A program made the position numbers and the translations under genes. A stretch of 22,487 nucleotides of DNA from Lachnospiraceae bacterium UBA7205 (lineage in GTDB: Bacteria; Bacillota; Clostridia; Lachnospirales; Lachnospiraceae): contig DKUL01000085.1 in assembly GCA_002490665.1 (NCBI GenBank), forward strand, positions 1-22,487. Reading direction: 5' to 3'. The notes under the pieces were generated by a model. That model ran no database searches. It worked only from the letters and a program-made list of their open reading frames with translations, and was not told the DNA's origin. The stretch's first letter is position 1. Each line of letters starts with the position of its first letter. Of this stretch, positions 1-7,503 are shown piece after piece.

Positions 1-6
1 CCCCCC

Positions 7-24
7 GACAAATAGTGATTTGTC
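7..24. repeat. Short hairpin after hsdM
   Basis: A 7-bp inverted repeat (GACAAAT / ATTTGTC, 4-base loop) lies 15 bases beyond the hsdM stop. On the minus strand it is followed by six G residues at the very edge of the window. There is no T-run, so it does not look like a normal terminator. The next gene of the restriction locus probably starts just outside the window, so this may be its leader. Role unknown. Confidence 0.35.
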
Positions 25-38
25 TATCCTTTCCTAAT

Positions 39-1535
39 CTACAACATCGCCTTTAGTGCACTTAATTCTTCTTCAATCTGCGCGTCCAATTCCATAATTT
101 TCTCCATGATTTCGGAAGTAGGAGGATATTCTACTGGTACATATTCCGCCTTCTTATATTTATTGATGGACAAATCATATCCATTGTCAACAATCTCCTG
201 TTTTGGCACCATAAACGACTTTTCTGTTCGCTCCCTGCCTGCCTCCAAATCACGGTTATGAAAGCGCCTGATGATGTCTGGTATGTCATTTTCATTTATT
301 GCTGCCCTCTTATCATCCAGACTAAACCCATCTGCCTGCATATCATAAAACCATATATTATCTGTCCCACCATGATTGGTTTTGGAAAAAACCAGAATTC
401 CTGTAGATACTCCTGCGTATGGCTTAAACACACCAGAAGGCATTGAAATGACAGCCTCCAGTTTCTGGTTCTCAACAATCTCTTTTCTAACAGCCTTATG
501 TGCCGTGGATGAGCCAAAAAGTACACCATCTGGAACGATACACGCACACCTTCCGCCTATTTTGAGCATCCTTACAAATAATACCAGAAAAAGCAGTTCC
601 GTTTTCTTCGTCTTACAGACCTTTAACAAATCTGCCGATACAATGTCCGAATCCAGACTTCCTTTAAAGGGGGGATTTGCCAGAATCAACGAATATCTGT
701 CTTTATCTGTGTTTTGATCTGACAGACTGTCCCTGTATTCAATGTATGGGCTTTCCACACCATGTGTCATCATATTCATGGCGCCTATGCGCAGCATAGT
801 TCTATCCATGTCAAAACCGTAAAACATATGACTCATATAATGCTCTTTTTTTTGCTTATTGTAAAAAATTTCTTCTTTCTTATTTGTCCTGAGGTACTCC
901 GACGCCTCAACCAAAAAACCTGCTGTTCCACACGAAGGGTCACAAATCTCATCATCCGCAGCCGGCTTCATCAACGCTACCATCATTTTAATAATATGCC
1001 GTGGTGTCCGAAACTGTCCATTTACCCCTGCCGTTGATAATTTTGAGAGAAGGTATTCATATACATCTCCTCTCACATCACTTTCTTTCAATTTTTCCAT
1101 CTGTACATATAGCTCATCCATCGCATCAACCACCTTGGAAAGCATCAAAGGCGTTGGAAGTTTAAAGATCGCATCATCCATATATTTTGAATAAGCACTT
1201 TCTTTGTCAGCATGAAGGTTCTTGATAAAGGGAAACACCATTTCCTGCATAACTGTATACATCTTATCTGCAGGTAAATCACGAAATACCGACCATTTCA
1301 TCTGGGCTCCATCTATCAGCCTGTCGCCAAGCTTTATTTCCTTCGTAAAAATACTTTCGAACGGAAGACCCAGCATTGCACTTTCTTTTGAACGTATATT
1401 ATCCGTGTCATCAAGATCCCGAATAAACATAAGATATGTCATCTGTTCAATCACTTCTAACGGATTGGTCAGCCCTCCTGTCCAAAAAATCTGCCAGATG
1501 CTGTCAATTCGGTTTTTCAGTTCGCCTGTAATCAT
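39..1535 (-). CDS. hsdM: Type I restriction-modification methylase subunit HsdM
   Basis: The protein has 498 residues, full length for HsdM. It would transfer a methyl group from S-adenosylmethionine to adenine N6 in a recognition site chosen by HsdS. The N-terminal ~130 residues match the helical HsdM_N domain. The Rossmann-type methylase core follows, with GQFRTPRH at about 173-180, the SAM-binding DPSCGTAGFL at 199-208 and the catalytic NPPF at 287-290. The ATG at 1535 is preceded by AAGGAGA, which lies in the end of the upstream fic gene. Only 3 bases separate the genes, so they are probably co-transcribed and translationally coupled. HsdS and HsdR are not in the window; they would be expected to the left, but that is inference. 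Nothing in the reading frame looks broken. Confidence 0.95.
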   Translation of the reverse strand: MITGELKNRIDSIWQIFWTGGLTNPLEVIEQMTYLMFIRDLDDTDNIRSKESAMLGLPFESIFTKEIKLGDRLIDGAQMKWSVFRDLPADKMYTVMQEMVFPFIKNLHADKESAYSKYMDDAIFKLPTPLMLSKVVDAMDELYVQMEKLKESDVRGDVYEYLLSKLSTAGVNGQFRTPRHIIKMMVALMKPAADDEICDPSCGTAGFLVEASEYLRTNKKEEIFYNKQKKEHYMSHMFYGFDMDRTMLRIGAMNMMTHGVESPYIEYRDSLSDQNTDKDRYSLILANPPFKGSLDSDIVSADLLKVCKTKKTELLFLVLFVRMLKIGGRCACIVPDGVLFGSSTAHKAVRKEIVENQKLEAVISMPSGVFKPYAGVSTGILVFSKTNHGGTDNIWFYDMQADGFSLDDKRAAINENDIPDIIRRFHNRDLEAGRERTEKSFMVPKQEIVDNGYDLSINKYKKAEYVPVEYPPTSEIMEKIMELDAQIEEELSALKAML

Positions 1536-1538
1536 AAT

Positions 1539-2600
1539 TTAACTCTCCTTGTCCCAGTTCCATGTATATTTTGTGTAACGCCCCTCACCAATCTTTTTCA
1601 CCTTTTCCTGTCTCACCAGCTCCGTCAATGTCCGCTGAATGGTAGTCTGGCTGACATCCGGCACAACTTTAAGCAGCTCAGCCTTCGTAATTGTTCCCAT
1701 ATGATTTTTAATTTCTTCTGCGATTCTATCTGGTTTTGGAATCCTCTTTTCTTCAATTAATTTTGTCCGCTCCATAAAATCACGATAAGCAGCGACAATA
1801 ATGCCAAGCATATATTTTACAAAAGGCATATAATCATTTGATTCCTGATGCCAGTTTTTGGAACTTTCCTGCAAAGCATGATAATATGAATCCTTTGTCT
1901 TTTCAATCAGTCTTTCAATACTAATATATTTCCCAACAAAATACCCTGATTTATATAAAAGTAACAATGTCAACAGCCTGCTCATCCTGCCATTTCCATC
2001 TCGAAATGGGTGAATACACAAAAAATCCAGTATAAACATTGGAATCAACAACAAAGGGTCTGCATTCGAATAATGAAGTGTGTAATTATATGCCTCACAA
2101 AGTCTTTCAACCGCCTCTGGTGTTTCCCATGCTGCAACCGGATGAAACCGCACTAACTTATTCCCATGTACATCCCGCTCCTCGATAACATTATCAGCAC
2201 TTTTGAAATCTCCTCCAATTCCAATGTCTTCAAATTTATATAAGTCCCTATGCAGCTGTAAAATAAATGAAGATTTGACCGGAATATGTTCATAGTTTTC
2301 ATGAATCGTATTTAGTACATCCCTGTAACCAGCAATTTCACGCTCATCCCTCGTGCTTGGTATCGTTTTATCCATAACTATTTTTTTAAGCCTTTCATCA
2401 GAAGTGTATATCCCTTCTATTTTATTAGAGCTTTCTGTACTCTGTATCAATGCCAGTTCCACCAAATCGGTCAATACATCTGCATGCCTGTTTGCGATCA
2501 AATACTGCTGCCCCTTATATTCATGTATTGTTGTAAGGTAGCACACAATCTCGGGATTCAATAATTCCTGCCATTTGTTCTGATAATTATAATTTCGCAT
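1539..2600 (-). CDS. Fic family protein with C-terminal winged helix
   Basis: This 353-residue Fic-domain protein probably transfers AMP (or another nucleotide phosphate) to a target hydroxyl. The Fic N-terminal helical region carries an inhibitory motif of the S/T-x3-E-G type (S58 to G63, with E62 as the blocking glutamate), so this is a class II, self-inhibited Fic. The catalytic loop is intact: HPFRDGNGRMSR at 197-208, with H197 the base. Residues ~295-350 look like a winged helix-turn-helix (ITKAELLKVV...TTIQRTLTELVRQEKV), so the protein can probably bind DNA. The ATG at 2600 has GAGGAA about 6 bases upstream. Its own promoter, overlapped by a long inverted repeat, lies just before it, and hsdM follows immediately. 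Target protein and biological role are unknown; autoregulation through the winged helix is an inference. Confidence 0.9.
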   Translation of the reverse strand: MRNYNYQNKWQELLNPEIVCYLTTIHEYKGQQYLIANRHADVLTDLVELALIQSTESSNKIEGIYTSDERLKKIVMDKTIPSTRDEREIAGYRDVLNTIHENYEHIPVKSSFILQLHRDLYKFEDIGIGGDFKSADNVIEERDVHGNKLVRFHPVAAWETPEAVERLCEAYNYTLHYSNADPLLLIPMFILDFLCIHPFRDGNGRMSRLLTLLLLYKSGYFVGKYISIERLIEKTKDSYYHALQESSKNWHQESNDYMPFVKYMLGIIVAAYRDFMERTKLIEEKRIPKPDRIAEEIKNHMGTITKAELLKVVPDVSQTTIQRTLTELVRQEKVKKIGEGRYTKYTWNWDKES

Positions 2601-2617
2601 TTAAGTTCCTCATCGCC

Positions 2618-2661
2618 AAATTTAATTTAGTCATTTTTTCACAAATGACTAAATTAAATTT
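2618..2661. promoter_or_regulatory. Perfect 19-bp inverted repeat, probable operator of the fic-hsdM unit
   Basis: The left arm AAATTTAATTTAGTCATTT (2618-2636) is the exact reverse complement of 2643-2661; the loop TTTCAC has 6 bases. It begins 18 bases upstream of the fic start codon and its right arm covers the -10 box of the candidate fic promoter. The stem is almost all A/T and has no T-run, so an operator is more likely than a terminator of the upstream fic gene. The winged helix of the Fic protein is an obvious candidate ligand, by inference only. Confidence 0.7.
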
Positions 2662-2685
2662 ATCATCTAAATATTTTATTGTCAA
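2657..2685 (-). promoter_or_regulatory. Promoter of winged-helix fic and hsdM
   Basis: On the minus strand a perfect -35 TTGACA (2685-2680) is followed by a 17-base spacer and the -10 TAAATT (2662-2657, 4 of 6 consensus). The -10 box lies inside the right arm of the 19-bp inverted repeat, so a protein bound there would block RNA polymerase. This promoter would drive the fic gene and, by its 3-base spacing, hsdM. Confidence 0.65.
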
Positions 2686-2697
2686 GGAATATACGCT

Positions 2698-3471
2698 TCA
2701 TTCCTTGTATGGAACACGAAAATAATCCAGATATTTCTTGAATTTGTCCTGTGCCGCAAGACAAGTGTCAATCAGAAACCCGCGCTCCTGATTCCATTCG
2801 CGCAGCCCCCTGTAATAGAACAGTTTCAATTCCTCGTCAATAATGAATGGAACTATGTTGTATTTCAAACATTCCTTAAATAAAATCAGCCGTCCTATGC
2901 GCCCATTCCCATCCTGAAATGGATGAATTGTCTCAAAAGCAGCATGAAATGCAATTAAATCCTCTAATGTCCTGCCTTTTTTCTTGTTATACGCCATCAG
3001 CAGACTGCGCATCTGCGCCCCCACTTCCTCTGGCAAGGCAGTACACATTCCGCCTACCTCATTTGGCAACTTTTTGTACGCTCCCACGGCAAACCAATCC
3101 TTACGGGAATCACTTGTCCCATTTTTGAGCGTCAAATGAAGCTGTTTGATAAATACCTCTTTTAATGGCTGGCTGGCAAAATCAATGACCATATCAATGC
3201 ACCTGAAATGATTTGCTGTTTCCACAATATCATCCACATGCATGATTCCGTTTTCTGCACTGATCATATTTGTCTCATAAATATACCTTGTCTCGTCATG
3301 TGTCAGTCTGTTGCCTTCCATATGATTGGAATTATAAGTCAGCTCAATCTGTATCTTGTGATAGATTCCCCCCTTCATCTGACTTGCCTTTTCTTCTTTC
3401 AGCAATTCCAAAAGTGTTTTTGGGGTATTATCTTCTTTATTCATTTGGTCTGATGATGGTAAGAATTCCAT
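2698..3471 (-). CDS. Small Fic family protein
   Basis: A 257-residue class II Fic protein, a probable nucleotidyltransferase (AMPylator or deAMPylator) acting on an unknown target. The inhibitory helix is N-terminal, with S48-N-H-M-E52-G53. The catalytic motif is HPFQDGNGRIGR at 183-194, with H183 the base. There is no winged helix; it ends about 63 residues after the Fic motif. An upstream in-frame GTG at 3477 sits directly on the ribosome site, so the ATG at 3471, with AAAAAGGAG about 5 bases before it, is the better start. A promoter is visible about 90 bases upstream. The second fic gene starts 98 bases downstream from its own promoter. The two Fic proteins are different subfamilies, not a recent duplication. 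Pairing of the two in one regulatory circuit is inference. Confidence 0.9.
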   Translation of the reverse strand: MEFLPSSDQMNKEDNTPKTLLELLKEEKASQMKGGIYHKIQIELTYNSNHMEGNRLTHDETRYIYETNMISAENGIMHVDDIVETANHFRCIDMVIDFASQPLKEVFIKQLHLTLKNGTSDSRKDWFAVGAYKKLPNEVGGMCTALPEEVGAQMRSLLMAYNKKKGRTLEDLIAFHAAFETIHPFQDGNGRIGRLILFKECLKYNIVPFIIDEELKLFYYRGLREWNQERGFLIDTCLAAQDKFKKYLDYFRVPYKE

Positions 3472-3562
3472 ATGCACTCCTTTTTAGTAATAAAATCTTC
3501 ATATCTCCTGGCAGCCGAATCCTTCCATTGCGCAAACGGTACGGTTGCAAACCCATAATAAA

Positions 3563-3591
3563 AGTATACTCCATTACAGCAAAAACCTCAA
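3563..3591 (-). promoter_or_regulatory. Candidate promoter of the small fic gene
   Basis: On the minus strand TTGAGG (3591-3586) and TATACT (3568-3563) are separated by exactly 17 bases. The predicted start near 3556 leaves a leader of about 85 bases before the ATG at 3471. No other strong hexamer pair was seen between the rnf terminator and this gene. Confidence 0.5.
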
Positions 3592-3655
3592 TCCGCAAAT
3601 AGTTTCACCTATAATCTCATATAAACAATAACAACCGAGCAGAGAAGATTTTGTA

Positions 3656-3707
3656 TAAAAAGCCCTGCTGACATTCTGTATAATATCTGAATATCGGCAG
3701 GGTTTTA
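3656..3707 (-). terminator. Terminator of the rnf operon
   Basis: In the minus-strand transcript, ACCCTGCCGA pairs with TCAGCAGGGC (including wobble pairs) and is followed by CTTTTTAT. The stem core GCAGGG/CCCTGC is at 3697-3702 and 3663-3668; the long loop holds a further short ATTC/GAAT pairing. It begins about 20 bases after the rnfB stop, the expected place for the end of a six-gene operon. Confidence 0.75.
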
Positions 3708-3726
3708 TTACTATTACAAAAAATAT

Positions 3727-4518
3727 TTACACAATCGCCTTCTTTGGACATTTTTCCTTGCATGCACCACACCCGGTACATTTGTCCTGGTCAATGTGCG
3801 CATGGAAATCCGTCACTGTCACGGCACCCGAAGGGCACACCTTCACGCAGAGACTGCATCCGATGCATCCTGTCTGGCAGGCTTTCATGGTGACAGGTCC
3901 TTTGTCCCTGGAGCTGCACGCCACTGCCGCCTTTGCATCATATGGAATCAATTCAATCAGCTGCTTCGGGCATGCCGCCACACATTTGCCGCACGCCTTA
4001 CACTTTTCCTTGTCGACCCTGGCAATGCCATTGACAATATGTATCGCGTCAAAAGGACATGCCTTCACGCAGTTGCCATATCCAAGACACCCATAGTTGC
4101 AGGATTTCGCACCGCCGTCCGGCACATACCTGACCATCCCGCAATCCTCCACGCCAGTGTACTCATAAATTTTCGTGGTCTTGTCACAGTCGCCTGCACA
4201 CTTCACAAAAGCAGTCATCCGCACGGTCTCACCTGCCTCCACGCCCATAATTGCCGCAACCTTTTTACCGACAGGCTCCCCGCCGACAGGGCATGCATTC
4301 ACCGGCGCCTCACCCTTTGCAATCGCCGCAGCCAGTCCCGAGCAGCCAGGAAATCCACAGCCCCCGCAGTTGTTGCCCGGAAGCACCCCCAGTACCGCTT
4401 CCTCCTTCTCGTCCACCTCTACCTTAAACACAATACTTGCTATGCCGAGAAAGACACCTAGTAATAAACCGACTCCGCCCACAACTGCCACAGCAGTTAC
4501 TATTGCTGATATATTCAT
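3727..4518 (-). CDS. rnfB: Rnf complex subunit RnfB, polyferredoxin
   Basis: A 263-residue electron-entry subunit of the Rnf complex, which passes electrons from reduced ferredoxin to NAD+ and pumps Na+ or H+. One membrane helix covers residues ~5-30. The 4Fe-4S domain follows with C51, C54, C59 and C76. Four further cysteine sets are visible: C140/C144/C150/C154, C173/C176/C179/C183, C218/C221/C224/C228 and C247/C250/C253/C257. Extra cysteines at 107, 111, 126, 201 and 214 could serve another cluster. The ATG at 4518 has a GGAGG site. It is the last gene of the operon, 20 bases after rnfA, with a terminator behind it. This is the multi-cluster RnfB seen in clostridia and acetogens, longer than the proteobacterial form. 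Confidence 0.96.
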   Translation of the reverse strand: MNISAIVTAVAVVGGVGLLLGVFLGIASIVFKVEVDEKEEAVLGVLPGNNCGGCGFPGCSGLAAAIAKGEAPVNACPVGGEPVGKKVAAIMGVEAGETVRMTAFVKCAGDCDKTTKIYEYTGVEDCGMVRYVPDGGAKSCNYGCLGYGNCVKACPFDAIHIVNGIARVDKEKCKACGKCVAACPKQLIELIPYDAKAAVACSSRDKGPVTMKACQTGCIGCSLCVKVCPSGAVTVTDFHAHIDQDKCTGCGACKEKCPKKAIV

Positions 4519-4538
4519 ACTTTACCTCCATCCCGCTC

Positions 4539-5126
4539 TCACAGCAATCCCGAAAATCCACAGAATGCAATCGCCATCAGCCCCGCCGTAATCAGCACAA
4601 TCGGCATTCCCCTGAAGGATTCCGGCACATCATTGTATTCCATTTTCTCACGGATTCCGGCAAGAATCACTATTGCAATCAGAAAGCCGACAGCCGTGAA
4701 CAAACCGCTGGCAATGCTAAAGCCGATTCCATAGCTTTTCTGCACATTTGTCAGCGCAATGCCCAGCACCGCACAGTTTGTCGTAATCAGTGGAAGATAT
4801 ACACCCAATGCCTGATACAAAGCCGGAACATACTTTTTCAAAAACATTTCAACAAACTGTACAAGCGCTGCAATCACCAGGATGAACACAATGGTCTGTA
4901 AGTATGTAATATCAAACCGAACCAGCACAAACTTATAGATGACAGCCGCCACGCCGGAAGCAATCGTTATGACAAAGATAACCGCGCCCCCCATTCCCAC
5001 GGCAGTATCTACTTTCTTGGACACGCCAAGGAACGGGCAAAGCCCCAGAAACTGGCTGAGCACAACGTTGCTCACAAGCGAGGAGCCAATCATAAGAACC
5101 AACAAATCCTTTACCACATCCAGCAT
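4539..5126 (-). CDS. rnfA: Rnf complex membrane subunit RnfA
   Basis: A 195-residue integral membrane protein with about six helices. It pairs with RnfE to form the inner core of the pump; family knowledge places an Fe-S cluster in the membrane between conserved cysteines of the two proteins. The conserved stretch VSNVVLSQFLGLCPFLGVSKK holds C30, and a second conserved TTNC holds C118, the pattern repeated in RnfE. Only 3 bases separate it from the rnfE stop, and rnfB follows after 20 bases, so all three are co-translated. The length is normal for the family. Confidence 0.96.
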   Translation of the reverse strand: MLDVVKDLLVLMIGSSLVSNVVLSQFLGLCPFLGVSKKVDTAVGMGGAVIFVITIASGVAAVIYKFVLVRFDITYLQTIVFILVIAALVQFVEMFLKKYVPALYQALGVYLPLITTNCAVLGIALTNVQKSYGIGFSIASGLFTAVGFLIAIVILAGIREKMEYNDVPESFRGMPIVLITAGLMAIAFCGFSGLL

Positions 5127-5129
5127 TTC

Positions 5130-5921
5130 TTACCCCTCCTTCTTGTTTGCTTTCGCATCTGCAACGGAACCCGGCGCACCGTCCACATCGACAAAGCGAT
5201 GTGCACACCCGCTGTCGGAACAGCCTGCACAGTCCGAACTGCAACCGGACTGAATTTTGTCCGCATTCTGTCCCTTTTCCTGCATCTTTCTCTTGACGCG
5301 GTTCTGCAGCGCAGTCAATGCGGCAAGCACGAAAAAGGCTCCCGGCGCAAGCACAAAAATACTAATCGGGACATATTCCACCGAGGTAAACATGCCAAGC
5401 ACATTATTGATTATGGGAATTCCAAAAAGCTCCCCTGCCCCCAGAAGCTCCCTCACGGCACCGATTGCCGTAAGTGCCACCGTAAAGCCAAGACCCATTC
5501 CAAGACCGTCAAATATAGACGGAATCACCGGATTTTTGGACGCGAACGACTCTGCACGTCCAAGAATAATACAGTTTACCACAATCAGCGGAATGTACAA
5601 TCCAAGCGCAGAATAAAGGCTCGGAATAAATCCCTCCAGAAGCAGCTGTACCATCGTGACAAAAGAAGCCACAATTACAATAAATGCAGGGATTCGCACC
5701 CTGTTTGGTATAATATGCCGCAGCAGGGAAATAATGGCATTGCTCAGCACCAGTACTGCCGTCGTCGTCAGTCCCATTCCAAGACCATTGACCGCCGATG
5801 TCGTAACCGCAAGCGTGGGACACATGCCAAGCGCCAGTACAAAGGTCGGATTTTCTTTTACCAGTCCATTAAAAAATACTTCCATGGAACCCTGCCTTGC
5901 CTCACTGTTTCCTTCACTCAT
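5130..5921 (-). CDS. rnfE: Rnf complex membrane subunit RnfE with Cys-rich C-terminal tail
   Basis: A 263-residue homologue of RnfA and NqrD with about six membrane helices up to residue ~207. The conserved GMCPTLAVT (C34) and VNC (C117) match the RnfA/RnfE membrane Fe-S site. The protein is longer than most RnfE because of a tail after residue ~208: a basic stretch, then C227, C231, C234 and C239 with H241, and a Lys-rich end. Such a cluster of cysteines could bind a metal ion or Fe-S cluster; this is inference. The ATG at 5921 overlaps the end of rnfG by 8 bases and has AAGGGGGTGG upstream. M13 (position 5885) is a possible alternative start nearer the usual family N-terminus. Confidence 0.94.
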   Translation of the reverse strand: MSEGNSEARQGSMEVFFNGLVKENPTFVLALGMCPTLAVTTSAVNGLGMGLTTTAVLVLSNAIISLLRHIIPNRVRIPAFIVIVASFVTMVQLLLEGFIPSLYSALGLYIPLIVVNCIILGRAESFASKNPVIPSIFDGLGMGLGFTVALTAIGAVRELLGAGELFGIPIINNVLGMFTSVEYVPISIFVLAPGAFFVLAALTALQNRVKRKMQEKGQNADKIQSGCSSDCAGCSDSGCAHRFVDVDGAPGSVADAKANKKEG

Positions 5922-6543
5922 TCATGCCACCCCCTTCGTTTCCTGCAAGAACACTGTCGAAAAATACCAGTCCGCCATTGACTCCATTGACAATTGCATT
6001 GGTCGTGATTGTCGCACCGCTGATTGCGTCAATCTCACTGTCATCCGTCGAACCCGACTTTGTGTATGTAAATTGCGCAACCTTTTTATTTGCAAACTGT
6101 GGCACAAGCACATCGCCTGCTTTCATGCCGAGTCCTGCCGTCTCCGATATACTTAAAAGCGATATGCCGTTCAGTGTCCCGTCCAGCTTCACGCCCATGG
6201 AAAACTGAATGTCACCGCCGTATCCTTCATGGTCAGTGACCGTTATCACATACCCCATCAACTGACCAGAAGCGTCAAGCGCCTGCATCACTTCGTCAAT
6301 ATCCACATTGGAATCCATCCCGGCTATAAAGTATGCTGTGGGACCATCCTCTCCCATCATTGTCTCAAATGATTCTGCATCCGCAAATACATTCCTGCAT
6401 GCCTCTGCCTTTGCCTTTGCTTTTTGCTGCGCAATCGGTTCCTTTGTCACATCATACACAAATCCCAAAAGCAGTCCGGCGACAAGTGTTATTGCAAAGA
6501 GAATCAGCGCATCCTTTATCATTGATTTCTTCTCGTTATCCAT
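5914..6543 (-). CDS. rnfG: Rnf complex flavoprotein subunit RnfG
   Basis: A 209-residue subunit with one N-terminal membrane helix (about residues 8-30) and an extracytoplasmic FMN-binding domain. The flavinylation motif DAISGAT ends at T178, the threonine expected to carry covalent FMN added by an ApbE-type transferase. No apbE is seen in the window. The frame is open upstream to 6606, but the ATG at 6543 has a perfect AAGGAGG about 10 bases before it, inside the end of rnfD, and gives the usual N-terminus. It begins 1 base after the rnfD stop and overlaps rnfE by 8 bases, so translation is tightly coupled. Family role: moving electrons between RnfD and the membrane core on the outside face. 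Confidence 0.95.
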   Translation of the reverse strand: MDNEKKSMIKDALILFAITLVAGLLLGFVYDVTKEPIAQQKAKAKAEACRNVFADAESFETMMGEDGPTAYFIAGMDSNVDIDEVMQALDASGQLMGYVITVTDHEGYGGDIQFSMGVKLDGTLNGISLLSISETAGLGMKAGDVLVPQFANKKVAQFTYTKSGSTDDSEIDAISGATITTNAIVNGVNGGLVFFDSVLAGNEGGGMNE

Positions 6544-6544
6544 A

Positions 6545-7489
6545 CTACACCGCCTCCTTTTTGGATTTCTTTTTTCCAAATGCAACAGGCTTCGTAACTT
6601 TTTCAATCAGGGGAACTAACAGGTTTCCCAGAATAATTGCATAGGAAACACCCTCTGCCGACGGTCCGAAAATCCTGAATATCCCTGTCATAATACCCAG
6701 AAATATGCCAAATACATACTGCCCGTTTTTCGTAATCGGTCTCGTGACATAATCCGTCGCCATAAAAAACGCACCCAGCATCAGACCACCGCCCGCAAGC
6801 TGTGACAGGATATAGTTGAAATCCAGTCCATGTCCGCTAAACAAGAGGATAAACACGACAAAGCTCAAAATGTAAGAACCCGGAACCCGAAGGTCAATCA
6901 CCCCCATCACCAGCAGAAATGCCGCACCGATTAAAAGCGCTATCATACTTGTCTCACCAATCGTACCCGCTGTGCGTCCTATTACCATGTCGATTAACTC
7001 TGGGGCACTCTCTCCTGCCTTGATGGCTGCAAGCGGCGTCGCACCCGTATACGCATCACAGTCGAAATTTGTCATGATGGACGTAAAGGATATCAACAGG
7101 AAACATCTGGCGCCAAGCGCCGGATTCATAAAATTCTGTCCCAGTCCGCCAAACAGCATCTTTACGACGAGAATCGCAAACACGCCGCCAATCACGCCAA
7201 TCCACAAGGGTGCCTTTGGCGGAAGGTTTAATGCCAGCAGCAGCCCCGTGACAGCTGCGGAAAAATCGCTGATTGAAATTTTCTTTTTCATGCATCTGTC
7301 ATATATGTACTCTGTCAGCACGGTTGTCGCCACTGTTATCATCACCAGAAACAGTGCGTGCAGCCCAAAATGAAATACCCCGAATATTGTCGCCGGAAGC
7401 AGGGCAGCCACCACATACAGCATAATGCGTGATGTCGTGTCCTTTGAACGTATATGCGGGTTTGATGATACCTTTAACATTTTTTCCAC
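6545..7489 (-). CDS. rnfD: Rnf complex membrane flavoprotein RnfD
   Basis: A 314-residue integral membrane subunit, homologous to NqrB, with about nine or ten helices. The covalent FMN motif DAYTGAT ends at T151. RnfD is thought to form part of the ion-translocation path. The start is probably GTG at 7489: GGGAGGG lies 8 bases upstream of it, whereas the next in-frame ATG at 7480 is 17 bases from that site. It begins 14 bases after the rnfC stop and is followed at once by rnfG. The C-terminus is Lys-rich (FGKKKSKKE) and likely cytoplasmic. Confidence 0.95.
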   Translation of the reverse strand: MEKMLKVSSNPHIRSKDTTSRIMLYVVAALLPATIFGVFHFGLHALFLVMITVATTVLTEYIYDRCMKKKISISDFSAAVTGLLLALNLPPKAPLWIGVIGGVFAILVVKMLFGGLGQNFMNPALGARCFLLISFTSIMTNFDCDAYTGATPLAAIKAGESAPELIDMVIGRTAGTIGETSMIALLIGAAFLLVMGVIDLRVPGSYILSFVVFILLFSGHGLDFNYILSQLAGGGLMLGAFFMATDYVTRPITKNGQYVFGIFLGIMTGIFRIFGPSAEGVSYAIILGNLLVPLIEKVTKPVAFGKKKSKKEAV

Positions 7490-7503
7490 GTCGGTAACCC
7501 TCC

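Noticed and set aside
1..24. Run of six C/G next to a hairpin after hsdM, a possible phase-variable tract
   Set aside because: Six bases is short for phase variation and it lies at the window edge, so no gene start can be tied to it.
2618..2661. The 19-bp inverted repeat as a rho-independent terminator of the upstream fic gene
   Set aside because: The stem is almost all A/T, has no following T-run, and covers the -10 box of the next promoter.
3796..4461. A 221-codon open frame on the plus strand opposite rnfB
   Set aside because: It is a shadow of rnfB. Its product is rich in His, Arg and Cys with no domain, and rnfB is clearly the coding strand.
5199..5981. A 260-codon open frame on the plus strand opposite rnfE
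   Set aside because: Shadow frame; the product is a low-complexity basic string and the opposite strand is conserved RnfE.
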